NCBI GenBank assembly: GCA_905250025.1
Contig: CAJNOJ010000016.1
Span: 620,001 to 684,000 of the forward strand
Origin: Adineta ricciae
Taxonomy: Eukaryota; Rotifera; Eurotatoria; Adinetida; Adinetidae
Length of the DNA stretch: 64,000 bases
Direction of reading: 5' to 3'
A model generated the notes under the pieces. The model was given only the letters and a program-made list of their open reading frames with translations, ran no database searches and was not told where the DNA came from. A program made the position numbers and the translations under genes. Shown here piece after piece: positions 38,551-49,641 of the stretch (position 1 is the first letter of the stretch; the number at the start of each line of letters is the position of its first letter).

Positions 38551-41500
38551 TGGAGACAGTGAGAGAGAAGTCACTGTAGAATGTCAAACGTTGAAACAAT
38601 AAGACCTGATGATTTTTCTTCTTTATTAGTAGTAAAGTCAGAAGAAGAAATATCTCGAGACTTGGGTGTGAAAATATCGCAATCTTTTAATTCGTCCAAC
38701 ACTTCGCATGGACGAACAAATGAGCTGTAGATGATAAGAAGAGAAAAAGTCCTATTGTTAACAAATCTAACTAGCATCTCATTTGATACTGAGCTTCTAT
38801 TCATCATTTAATTGCATTCTTGTGTCTCCTTTCACATCTAGGAAGGCTTTGAAGGCATGATGGCACTAGTTGAAACAGTGCATGTACACTGACAGCTCCC
38901 CATCGTCACCAGAGAGGCTTTGAAACTAAGAGAAGATGTCTCATGTTAAGTTACCATCCGTAAATAATTCATCTCTCTAATAAACATAAGTGAATTGATA
39001 TCATATTCGGTATCGTGTTCATTAGACATTAATGAACGGAAAAGGGAAAACAAACTGAACATGAAGATTTGATCGGAATGACAATTCGATTAGAGGAATA
39101 TAAAGCGTCTAACGAGTCATTTTTCTCTTATGTAAGATCTGTTCGTGCATCAGATAAGCTTATTAAGTTGTATTTTCATCGGCGCGAAATAAGATTAGAT
39201 GGATTCGTTTTTAAGCCAATCTCCTAAAAAAAAAAGGAAAAAATGCTAATTGATTTAGGGGCGTTTTTTTTCTTCTCCACCCATATGTACAGATCGATTT
39301 CTTACTTTCTATTTGCTCGATAATTTTTTTCGAGATTAATCGTCAAGTTTGACTAACGATTAGTTTTCGATAATGATACCAATGTTCTTCGTATTGCACT
39401 TGACAATTAAATGTATTGTTTACATTTCGTCGGCACCTCGAGGTCATCGTTTCGATATGAACTATTTCCTATACATTTTATCATGATGATCATCATCTTC
39501 ATCATGATCAAATGACAAAGACCATGTCTGTACTTGTTTTACTCTTTCATATTGATCATTGATATAAAGTGAGTGTGAAAATGAATCATAGAAGGAAATC
39601 TTTTATTGTATTTGTCACATCTAATATGCTCGAGGCGAGAAAACAAATTAACAGACCGTAGTTTGTATACAAGTCGGCACAAGATGAACATCAAGAATAA
39701 TTGAAGGAAGAATTTGCACATGCTTGGGATTAAACGAACGAAGTAAATTAGTACACATGCGAAAGCCGAGAAGAAAACTTTTCGCGTAACTGACGTTGAA
39801 GAAAGAAAAGCTCTTTCTACTTAATTGTCTACCTGTCATCATGCACGCGTCGACTGTAAGGTGATGTAATAATGTCGTTCGATTAGGCGAGTTCTACATG
39901 TACAAATGATATTCGGCGCGTCACTTTTTTTCTCATCGGCTGTCTGTCGTTTTCTTTTCTTTCCCCATAATCATTGCTTATGTTTCAAATTCACATCCAG
40001 GAAATGCGTTGACCCGAATGCGACAAGACGGTGTTAACTCTCGCGTCATAGTGAGAGTAAGAGAGACAAAAGACAGAAATGACCATTGCAATGAATTAAT
40101 CATTTACCTCATTCCATGTCTGCTCGTGTTCGCTCCTCAGGTCAAATGGGATAGATACGTCTTCATATCATTTCACAAATCTTTTGATCCATTACGTTTT
40201 CAAGAGACATTTGGCGGAAATGATAGAGCAAGAGAAAAAAGGGAAATATGCGTAAGACGATCGACGAAGTGGACAAGTAATTAGGCGAAAAAAGAAATAG
40301 TAGGTGCATGACGCAAGTTGAAAGTACTTCAACTAAGACAGTGTATAAATAGATTATGCTTTTAGATTGTATAAGTTGGCAAATGTCGAACATGTGGAAA
40401 AGTAAATGACCGTGATCGAATGCTTTTTTTTGATTTTGTCCATACTTGAAATATTCATCAAGGATAATTAGGCTCTTTCTCGTCGGGTGATAGACGTTGG
40501 ACGAAAAGCGACATTCTTTGTCAAGTGAACCAGTCTAATAAAGTTGGCGGGAAAAGGTGCGACAAGTTTCTATGTACTCACCGGAAATTACTGAAACATA
40601 TTTCCGTCTAGAAGAAGAAATATCAAACGATTAGTGCGGCATCGGCGACGATCTGTTAAGAGACTCATTTCCATATGGAGATGAACTCTACTGGATAAAT
40701 GTCGCGTTCCAAGCTGGTGTACACGATGATAGTTAACGATTACGAAACATCCATGTCTTACATTGTCTGTTGTTCTTCGATTAACTTATGTAGCTCAGTA
40801 GCACAATTACAGGCATACTGTTATAACAATAATGAATTAGGAACAGAGAGAGAGAGAGAAAGAAAAGCATTTGTCAATCATGATAGAATATGTTCAAAAT
40901 GTTTCTTTTCTCTCGGTCTTTTTATTGCATAATTGTAGTGCAGAGAAAAAAACGAGATAATTTTTTTGTCCTCGGACACGACAGGTGGTCATCAGTTTTG
41001 AGGAATTATTTGTATTTAAAAAGGAACAGCTGCACTTAAAGATAATGATCATGATGTCATTTGTTCGTTTCTTCTTTTTTTATTTCATTTGTCAGCAAAT
41101 CGATGTGTCTCGTCGTGTCGTATTCGAAGTATCAAGTTGACGAATATCGAAATAACAATAGAAACATTGGTACTACTACATATGTGCTAAGCAAGAAGAA
41201 ACGTGTGTTACGGTATAGATCGATGATGAAATGCATCACTCGAGTCAAAGTAAACTCAGGATGGAGACGTGAACACTCAATCATTCTCGTCACAAGTTGA
41301 TATACGATTTTTTTTTCTCACATCGTATCTGATGAAAAATAAACACTTACACGGCTTTCAGACGATGATATAGTTTAGCGTACGAGAGAGGGAGAGAGAG
41401 AGAGAAAAGAAAACTTTCTCGATGATTATTAAAACATGATCTAATCATTTTTTTTTTTCAATAAATATCACTTAACTCGATTGTTGATTGACTGGTCGAA

Positions 41501-41876
41501 AACTAACAAAGGAGAAACGACTCATCAAGTGTTACATTTTGAATTCGATGACACTTTACATCGAACATGCATATTGATCAGATATGAAATGTTAATCGAT
41601 TGATATTTTCACAAGACTCATGACGTTCATGTTAACCTTGGAATTGACAAAAGCTAATTCGATGTTGGGCTTCCTCTCCATCGTCATATTCTAGTTAAAT
41701 GTCAGATAATTATGGATAAATCATCCGACACAACAATTACAATGTAAACTGACTTTCGCCTTGATCGAAAAGTTCGCTGTTTTCTTAATAAATATTAAAA
41801 TACCAAAACTGTATTTATTATTCAATTTGCACAATAAGACAGTGACTAGTTTATCTGACATAGCAAAAAAATGCAT
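38551..41876. other. Long gene-poor region
   Basis: 3.3 kb with no supportable gene. It contains GA microsatellites near 40845-40860 and 41388-41406 and a palindrome-rich ATGATGATCATCATC-type stretch near 39482-39510. Many short frames are present but none shows a domain, and none can be extended through good splice sites. It may hold distal regulatory DNA for the cadherin-like gene, which lies downstream on the minus strand. Confidence 0.5.
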
Positions 41877-42614
41877 TCAAAGAGGAGCGATGCGCGTCGT
41901 ACTCAACATTTTCTGTTCATCGGTTATTCCTGGCACGAAGATACATGTTGTCCATGAATTACTAATAAAAAAATGATGATCCAATAGAAATCGATAACCA
42001 TCTTTTTGGTAGCCGGAACAAAGTGCATGCAGATGTTGATATTGAGTTTCTTCGGAAATGATTCGACGACATGTTTGCAGAAGAATATGACCGATCTTTT
42101 CATGACGATACTTCTTCGTTACGAAGAGATGTGTTATCAATGCCGATTGTCGTTCCGTTGGATGAGATGAAAAACAAATGAAACCAACAATATCTTGCTC
42201 GTGCATAACATCATCGTCGTCTTCAACAGTTGTTACTGCAACGAGAATTCGTCGACGAGATAGTTTATCAGTGTATTCGATGTACGAATGTTGAAATGGA
42301 GCTTTGATTTTGTGTTTGAGACTACTTATACGGTAGGAGAGAAAAGCAGTAATGACTATGGATGGTATCATGCATGAAACGATCAAACGAGTGAAAATAA
42401 ACATGGAAACGATGATACAAAGAAGAAGGAGAATAAAAGTAAATCGATTGCGAAAACAAGCACGAGATATGGGCACGAGAATTTCGATTCGTTCTTCAGT
42501 ACATAGACGTTGAATGTCAAATCGATCAGATAAAGAGAAATTACGTATGCGATACGATGTACGACCAGATTTGGTTTTCAAAATTGAAGTTTTAACAGCT
42601 GGACACGGTTCCAT
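41877..42614 (-). CDS. GNAT acetyltransferase with membrane hairpin (NAT8-like)
   Basis: A single-exon frame; ATG 42614 (MEPCPAVKTSIL) gives 245 residues. After YRIRNFSLSDRFDIQRLC, the typical GNAT strand 1/helix 1, come two adjacent hydrophobic segments at about 60-100 (FTFILLLLCIIVSMFIF and LIVSCMIPSIVITAFL), as in NAT8/NAT8L enzymes of the ER membrane. The GNAT core follows: DIVGFICFSSHP, LITHLFVTKKYRHEKIGHIL (acetyl-CoA pyrophosphate loop R-x-x-x-I-G-H), and YRFLLDHHFF. The acceptor is probably an amino group of an amino acid or a lysine; this cannot be told from sequence. It lies 134 bp after the MED7 stop on the same strand. Confidence 0.75.
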   Translation of the reverse strand: MEPCPAVKTSILKTKSGRTSYRIRNFSLSDRFDIQRLCTEERIEILVPISRACFRNRFTFILLLLCIIVSMFIFTRLIVSCMIPSIVITAFLSYRISSLKHKIKAPFQHSYIEYTDKLSRRRILVAVTTVEDDDDVMHEQDIVGFICFSSHPTERQSALITHLFVTKKYRHEKIGHILLQTCRRIISEETQYQHLHALCSGYQKDGYRFLLDHHFFISNSWTTCIFVPGITDEQKMLSTTRIAPL

Positions 42615-42748
42615 TCTTGGGTTTAGCCACAAACCACAGACGAGAGCATTTGTATTGTAAATAGAACACAAATTCTATCTAAAACTCTAAGATTCATCAA
42701 TTATATTGGTGAAAAAGCGTATAGAACGAATGAAGATATTAGACAGAT

Positions 42749-43383
42749 TTAATTGGAAACTTTAGGTACAAGATCATTAAGTGAATAGACTGCTGAATTG
42801 AGCACGTCAACAATACGATTCAAAAAAGAATAGAGTTTTTCACTTGTCTTCTCTCGTTGTTGTTTTTGTTCTTCGAGAATAACTCGAAGTGTTTCGCGTG
42901 CTTGATGTGGCCGTAATTCGTTGATTAAATGATGAATATTAATGAACAACAGTTCAATTTCGTTCAGTTTTTGTTCACGTAATGTCGTATTGCCACTATC
43001 TGGACTTGGTGTTAGAGTTGACCGTGAAACGATTTGTAATAGATCGAGATAATTTGTTAATATTGCAAAACATAACTTCTTCAATTCACCTTTGTAATCA
43101 TCAGGACGCATGTAAACACGTTGAATTTGCAGATCTGCTAAAGGACGTATAATCGGTTCCGAATGATCGATTCCACTAACATACGCACCGAACAATTCAT
43201 AAGGACCCTAAATAACATGCGAAAATTGCAGGGAGAAGTTTTGAAAAAAAAAGAACTGACTTCAATCGGTGGCGGCGGTTGTAGAATTCTTTCATTTTGA
43301 CGAATGTTATCATCACTGAATAATTCTATATAACCCATAGGTGGTAAAGGAAATGCACTACTCAAAATGGGTGGTGGGTCCAT
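42749..43383 (-). CDS. MED7: Mediator complex subunit 7
   Basis: MED7 is part of the middle module of Mediator, which links activators to RNA polymerase II. Two exons (43261-43383, 42749-43207; 53-bp intron) give 193 residues. The family signature is plain: FPLPPMGYIELFSDDNI, then LQPPPPIEGPYELFG, then IIRPLADLQIQRVY, and the helical hairpin INIHHLINELRPHQARETLR. Length is close to the usual 220-230. An AG acceptor at 43398-43399 after a T-rich run sits 14 bases before ATG. The flavoprotein gene upstream ends 95 bp before this start, on the same strand. Confidence 0.93.
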
Positions 43384-43478
43384 TGCAAAGAAGTAATCTG
43401 AAAAAGAAAACGAACATTTCATCACGAATCTGAAAGAACTATCGCTTGTTTAAATATAAAAAGACTCTTTCTTTTTTA

Positions 43479-45026
43479 TCAAAGTCGTTTTCGAATGATT
43501 ATTGCTATCCATAATAAAGGTAGCAATATAAATGTAGTGAATCTCTGTAGAAGTGTCTTCTGTCCATTTCGGCACTTTCCGTATGTGTAATTCATGTATA
43601 AATCGAACTGTTTAACTGCTAACCGATCGCTTTCGAAAGGATACGATGCTCCAAGTTGATGCGCAGCTGCTAAACCTGAGATACAAGCGATTTCATGTGT
43701 ATTAAACATGGTATATGCTCCGGCGAAGAGCGTTGTCGGACTTTCCTGTTGGAGAAAACGTATCAAGGGAACTGTGAAGAGAAAGTGTTGCCAAACATGC
43801 GCAAACTGTCTCCACCAACGTTCGAGTAAAACTTTTCTCTTATCCAATTTGTCTACTGTCCATCGATTCGACTCGGATTTATTAAGAAAGATCGTCTGGA
43901 ATATATTCAACGACGGATATTTTTCTCGTTTTAACTTAATTAACTCGGGCTGGTAATTTGACAAATTGAACGACATTTCCAATGGACGAGTAGGATCATT
44001 AGCGTCGCTATGAATAAAATACTGATCAGAAGCTAAATGAACATTATAATGTTCGTTCATGTAGTCCAGATCCGTATGTGTGTAAGTGACATCATCGAAA
44101 TATTGTACATTGCCAAGCACGGTTTGTTGCAATCGACTTGGTTTGTCGAGAATCTTCAGGGCATTTTCAGCATCGCATGCGAAAATAATCACATCGAATG
44201 TGTCAATCAGTTCATTTGCATTTCGATAAACATTTGTCGACGAGATTCTGGTAACTGTTTCGTTAAAATAAAACTTTGTTTGGCCACCGCTTAATTCCAC
44301 ACAGCGGTCAGCCAATGCTTGATAGATTTCTGATAGTTTATCAAATGCAAACATATCTGCTTGAGAAGCGAGAAGACGTTCAGAATTGTAATCGAATAGC
44401 TTCAAGTCAGGATCGAGGAAAACGCGAGCAATTAGTGCGGAACTGACATTGGCTGTCTGATTACCCGTACCAAAAAACAACGCAGTAAGTGGATAGAGCA
44501 TAGCATTCGTAAAACGAGATGAAAGACAGAATAGTCGAGCGGTTAGCCAAATCGGTATGAAGATGAAAATCGGTTCTAACCAAGAGATCAGTTTCAAGTA
44601 GAGACCAAAACGATGAATTTCTGATTGAAGCTCTTGAATTTCCTTCCCATTAGTTTCTGAAGGTAGATAATTCGTCCACGAACGAGAATCCTGTCCAAAC
44701 GAAACACGCATATGAACAGGACTTGGTTGAAAGTTCACTTCACGATGTAACAGGATCGAGTTTTTGTAACTAGATGACCCACCTTGCACACCGTCGTTGA
44801 TATCACAGTAAACACCCGGTTGAACTTCGAGATGCTCGGTTGTTGCTACGCCTCCTGCTTGTGGTTTCCGTTCACAAACTGTGACCTCGAATTTCTCGGG
44901 ATAGCGAGATAATGACCACGCAGCGGACATTCCTGCTGTCCCTGCACCAACGACACATACTTTAGTTTTCTTCATTTCTTCACAAGAAAAAAGAATTCGT
45001 CTGACACATTGATTTGATTTGAACAT
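43479..45026 (-). CDS. FAD-dependent amine-oxidase-like flavoprotein, intronless
   Basis: The longest ATG frame (45026) encodes 515 residues; the second ATG (44975, MKKTKVCVVGAG) would give 498 and puts the FAD-binding loop at the usual distance from the N-terminus. VCVVGAGTAGMSAAW is the Rossmann dinucleotide motif, followed by VTVCERKPQAGGVATTEH. The C-terminal FAD contact reads TLFAGAYTMFNTHEIACISG. A hydrophobic segment lies near residues 160-180 and another at the C-terminus (FTTFILLPLLWIAIII) before a basic tail, so it may be membrane-anchored. Substrate is unknown. No intron interrupts 1.5 kb, unlike almost every neighbour, which raises the possibility of horizontal origin. Confidence 0.75.
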   Translation of the reverse strand: MFKSNQCVRRILFSCEEMKKTKVCVVGAGTAGMSAAWSLSRYPEKFEVTVCERKPQAGGVATTEHLEVQPGVYCDINDGVQGGSSSYKNSILLHREVNFQPSPVHMRVSFGQDSRSWTNYLPSETNGKEIQELQSEIHRFGLYLKLISWLEPIFIFIPIWLTARLFCLSSRFTNAMLYPLTALFFGTGNQTANVSSALIARVFLDPDLKLFDYNSERLLASQADMFAFDKLSEIYQALADRCVELSGGQTKFYFNETVTRISSTNVYRNANELIDTFDVIIFACDAENALKILDKPSRLQQTVLGNVQYFDDVTYTHTDLDYMNEHYNVHLASDQYFIHSDANDPTRPLEMSFNLSNYQPELIKLKREKYPSLNIFQTIFLNKSESNRWTVDKLDKRKVLLERWWRQFAHVWQHFLFTVPLIRFLQQESPTTLFAGAYTMFNTHEIACISGLAAAHQLGASYPFESDRLAVKQFDLYMNYTYGKCRNGQKTLLQRFTTFILLPLLWIAIIIRKRL

Positions 45027-45273
45027 TTCCGAATCAGTGATTGGTCGTTCGTTTGAGTTAATAATGCATTTTTTTTCCAAAGAGACATCTACCGGAAAGG
45101 AAGAAAAACTCAGACAATGATAATGTCTGCTACATTCTCACATAAGCAGTGCATTTCGTACGTATGACATACTGAAGTATCAAAGCGCGTGTTATGAGTC
45201 ATTTGTAAAGAAAATTTCATTTCACATGATTTATTTTACATTTTCAGATTTCACAAAAAGATATTCGTGAGCC

Positions 45274-46141
45274 ATGTTTGCTTTCGTTCAACGCATTTTG
45301 GACTGGTTCAAAAGCCTGTTTTGGAAAGAAGAGATGGAACTCACACTTGTCGGCTTACAAAACTCCGGCAAAACAACCTTTGTCAACTTAATCGCATCAG
45401 GTCAATACTCCGAAGATATGATACCAACGGTTGGTTTCAATATGAGAAAAATTACGAAGGGAAATGTGACAATCAAAGTAAACGTTTTTCGCATGACGAT
45501 CTCACCGTACATGACTGAATTCTCTTTTCTAGATTTGGGATATTGGTATGTGTTGAGTATACATTGAAGAAAGTGTTATTAACAAGGAAATTCATTTTGT
45601 TCTCTTTTCAATAAAATATAGGTGGTCAACCACGATTTCGTAGTATGTGGGAACGCTATTGTCGTGGTGTGAATGCGATTGTGTATGTAAAGATTATCTG
45701 TTTTCCCGACTGATCCTAATTGATGATTTTCTGTAGATTTATGGTTGACGCAGCCGATCATGAGAAGCTCGATGCCGCAAAACAAGAATTCAGTAATCTA
45801 CTTGAAAAACCTCAACTTCAAGGAATACCAGTACTCGTACTTGGGAATAAACGTGATCTACCCAATGCACTCGAAGTGCAAGAGCTCATTCAAAGATTGT
45901 AATATTCTTTCAGAAGTACGATGCGATCATTAATTAAACATACTTTTTCTGTTTTAAGGGATCTTTCGCCGATACAAGATCGAGAAATTTGTTGTTATTC
46001 TATATCATGCAAAGAAAAGGAAAATATCGGTAAAAACTAATTGACATTGAAAATTTTGTTCTTCTCATAAATTTTCCTTCCCTTTCAGACATCACACTTC
46101 AATGGCTTATTCAACATTCGAAGTCCAATAGTCGTTCGTAA
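45274..46141 (+). CDS. ARL8: ADP-ribosylation factor-like GTPase ARL8
   Basis: ARL8 recruits kinesin adaptors and tethers to lysosomes. Six exons (45274-45477, 45533-45545, 45622-45682, 45737-45898, 45959-46029, 46089-46141) give 187 residues, the family length. Motifs: P-loop GLQNSGKT, switch I IPTVGFNM, switch II WDIGGQPRF, the NKRD box in LGNKRDLP, and SCKEKEN near the base-binding SAK loop. The N-terminus [20 protein letters not shown] is the amphipathic helix of ARL8, which lacks an N-myristoylation glycine. The second exon is only 13 bp and encodes most of IWDIG. Identification is secure. Confidence 0.95.
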
Positions 46142-47477
46142 AACAAAATCAACATGTCAGTATTGACAATGATAAGAAAAAGCTTTTAGTTTTCTCTTCT
46201 CCTTCATTCCAAACGATTCGAACGGCTTTTATTTTATAAATTCTTCTCCTCTTTGTATAAATCATATATATCCTTTTTGTTCTTCTTCTTTGTCTTCTGT
46301 ATACGTTTGTCAGTGTTGGTATTTATTCATTTATTTATTTTCTTTTTGATTTTTATTGATTGAAAAAAAGAAACCTACACGAAGGAGAACTTTGCAACGC
46401 CTTTCATCTGAATTCGATTGTCATGTTATCATTGCACATGTTGACACTAACAGAGATGGCCAAGTCTTCGCGTTATCTCCATCCAATCTACGTACGACAT
46501 GAATTATTCAGTCACTACGCACGACTATCAGTTCGTTGCAATTCGTCGTGTTATATAACACAGCCTTTCCTAGCAATATCTTTCTCGTTCAAGGCAAACT
46601 TTTACTAATGACATGAAATGTGTTCGAGGCAAGACTGGGCATTGAGGAAAAAGCTAAATGCACTTTAATTGCAAACTTATCCACATGAATTATACTATCA
46701 TTTTGACTGTTCTGAATACATTACCCATCAATTTAGTTAGTTCATCATTATACTCTCGATGTTTATCATAGTGTAGATTACCGATCTTTGGATTCTGTTT
46801 TCTTGTTGACATACCACATTTGTTAAATCAACATAGGGCTGTGAGAAAAAAAACGAGTTCATTCCGGACTTGTTATTTTTTCTTCCTTGTTCAACATCGC
46901 GTGTACTAAGTATCATTTTGCACAGTTCCGATGAAAGTTTAGTTGATAAAGGTTACACTTTATTACTTCACGACGATGTATCTAGTTGCAAGTACAACCT
47001 CTGCCATACAGTTCCATGCAACGCTTTAATAACTGTGAAATTGATTTGATATTAGTGATGATTGTCGGCATGTTTACGAAGACAGAATGACTCAAACGAA
47101 TATGTAATTATGTTTTTCATCAGCATTAGTAGCGAACGTAACACTCGTTAAACATTCGTCAGATGGAAATGATACGATGATACTACCAGTAGAATGATAC
47201 TTGACATGCAGTAGAAACCGTTTGTTATATAAACGTGATGATTAAATCCAAGCAGTTTTTAATGAACTATTATAGAAAAAAAAGAACTTCCCTTTCGTTG
47301 GTCTGTTTGTAAAGTGCGTGACAAATTGTGTGTGTGTTACATGCATAATTATCATCACAGATTTTCGACACAGATTAAAGAAAAAAGAAAGAAAACAAAC
47401 CAGAAAGCGTCACCGGAATGAACGAAAAAACGATGAAGAGCAACAACAGAGCAGAGACTGTAATAACAAGCTGAAAA
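46142..47477. other. Convergent intergenic region, ARL8 / ZIP transporter
   Basis: 1.3 kb between two genes ending towards each other. T-rich runs after 46180 probably belong to the ARL8 3' UTR. Frames such as 46360-46608 and 47318-47530 have no recognisable product. Confidence 0.5.
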
Positions 47478-49639
47478 CTATCTCGATGAACGAATTAAAC
47501 TATCTTCAAATAGTGCTAATAAAAACATAATGGCAATACCGAGTAAAAATCCAATATTAACAACAATAAACCGTTTGACTTCAACTTGTCCATCGGCTAG
47601 TAGAGTAGGCAACTAAAATGGATCGAAGAGAGACACAAAAACAAGATTTTATAGACCAATTTCCTTCCAGAAATACATACCAAATCGACAAGTGCAATGT
47701 ATAAAAACATACCAATCGTAATTGCAAATATCCATTGACGAATATTCGCATCGGATGACAATGCTGCACCAATAAAGAATCCAATGATAGCCGTTGTTGC
47801 CGAGAGAAAATTCCATAAAATTGCTCGATAGTGAGAAAATCCAGATTGAATTAATACGGCATAATCTCCTGAACAAACGAAAATACTTTTTTTATTGAAA
47901 TATCGAAAAGTAGACTTTACCTAATTCGTGAGGTAATTCATGAAAAGCGACTGCTAAGGTTGTAGTGATTCCTAAAACACTATCCTGACTAAATGCAGCA
48001 CCAATTGCCAATCCATCGGCGAAATTATGAATACCATCACCAATCAGTACCATCCATCCAGTCGATTTTATAGCTAAAACAGAGTTATCAATGTCATCCG
48101 GTATAGAATTTCACTTCTAAGATAGACTATCATGCAGCGTTTCACTGTTAGTAGAAAAGATGTGCAAGCAGTATATTGAGATAGAGATTAGAAACATAAA
48201 CAAACCGCGCATAATACCAGGCGTATATGTAGAATTCACTGAAATTCATATAAGTATAAAGCAAACTATACGGTCATATATTCGGCAATCGTCAGACATG
48301 TCGTGACAAGAAAACCACGCAAACGATCAAATTAGAATGAGTTTAATTACTTTTCAATTGTTGTACCATTGGATTTGAGCCTTTCGTCTTTTTTTCTTCT
48401 TTTGGATCGGCAATCACAACTGACACTGGTGCTTGATCGTCGTTGGCCGTCAGGTTTCCTTTCGAGTCTGGTTTCAGTAGTGGTGGCCGAACATCATTTG
48501 AATATGCACACGGAACGCATGTAAGATTTTTATTACTAATACTATTGTTATTATTGTTGTGAAACGATTGATTTGCAGCAGATATTGACGATGCTGTACT
48601 GATCTCATTGGATACGTGTTGATGAAGATTATGATGCATATGATTATGTAACCGGTGACTGTGCTCTAGATCAGCATCGATGTCAAGTGGAGTATGTTCA
48701 CAAACTTCTCCTTCGGGATGCGAATGATTGTGATGAGGCATTGAATGACTATGGCCATGAGCATGAAAGTGGACTGAGTTCTAAAATCGAACAGAGATTC
48801 TCAAAAAATCTAGGTCATGTTTAACTTCGACATACAGCATTTTTGTGTTTGTAATGAGCAAATGAATGAAGAAGAACTTCCAATAGATAAAAACTATAAA
48901 GAACTAAATATAAACAAAAGCAAATTTCAAAGAATTTTCTTTCAATTCATATGACATACTTAAAACACTGATTAGCATCTTCCATACATATTCAGGTACC
49001 GAAAAAGATGTATGATCGTGTCCCGCATGATCACCATGAAGACCAAGTGCCTAGGAAAAGATGAATCATTCGGTTTTTTTCTCTCTTTTATTCGATCGAA
49101 TTACATACGAAAGGTATCAAATGAAACATTGTATCACCAAATAGTGTCCCAACTGCGAGAGCAGTGAATAATGTCAGCACATATTGAAAGGAAACTTTGT
49201 ATAGAATTGGAAATGCTAATAGGCCAGCAAGTGACAATGCCGAGACAATAAAAACAGCTAAAAATCCGTAACCATATTCTATAGTGAATGAAAACGACTT
49301 TTGATGTGAAGTTTTCGATTTGCAAGTTTTTACTTTCGAGCGAATTCGGTGGTTTTAGTTTTGACACGGGCGTTGGACGATGGCAATGAGCATCGAGGAT
49401 CATGTGTGCAAAATCAGCATGACATTCCTGATCAAAGTCAGTTTTGTTAAACGCTTTTGATTTTATTACTGGTGTTTTGCCGGAAACTGAACACAGAGCA
49501 TATGAAGTATTTGATAACAAACACTATTGCAATGGTGAAACAATAAATTATCATTCAATCATCATTTGCAACTTACTGATTCGCTCGAAATATGATTCGT
49601 TAAAAAAATGAGAGCACAAGCCACATGTAAAATATTCAT
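47478..49639 (-). CDS. ZIP zinc transporter, LIV-1 subfamily (SLC39)
   Basis: ZIP proteins import zinc (and some iron or manganese) into the cytosol. Nine exons (49577-49639, 49334-49523, 49109-49278, 48960-49050, 48836-48903, 48351-48780, 47930-48073, 47681-47868, 47478-47612) give 492 residues. A signal peptide is followed by a short ectodomain of about 60 residues. Helix 4 carries [15 protein letters not shown], helix 5 [13 protein letters not shown], together supplying the binuclear metal site. The cytosolic loop after helix 3 is very His-rich ([19 protein letters not shown]). HELPHE with a leading His is typical of the ZIP4/5/6/10/12 branch rather than ZIP8/14. An AG acceptor ends two bases before the ATG. 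Confidence 0.9.
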
Positions 49640-49641
49640 AT

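Noticed and set aside
43708..43956. Plus-strand frame inside the flavoprotein gene
   Set aside because: Antisense shadow of the FAD-oxidoreductase C-terminal region.
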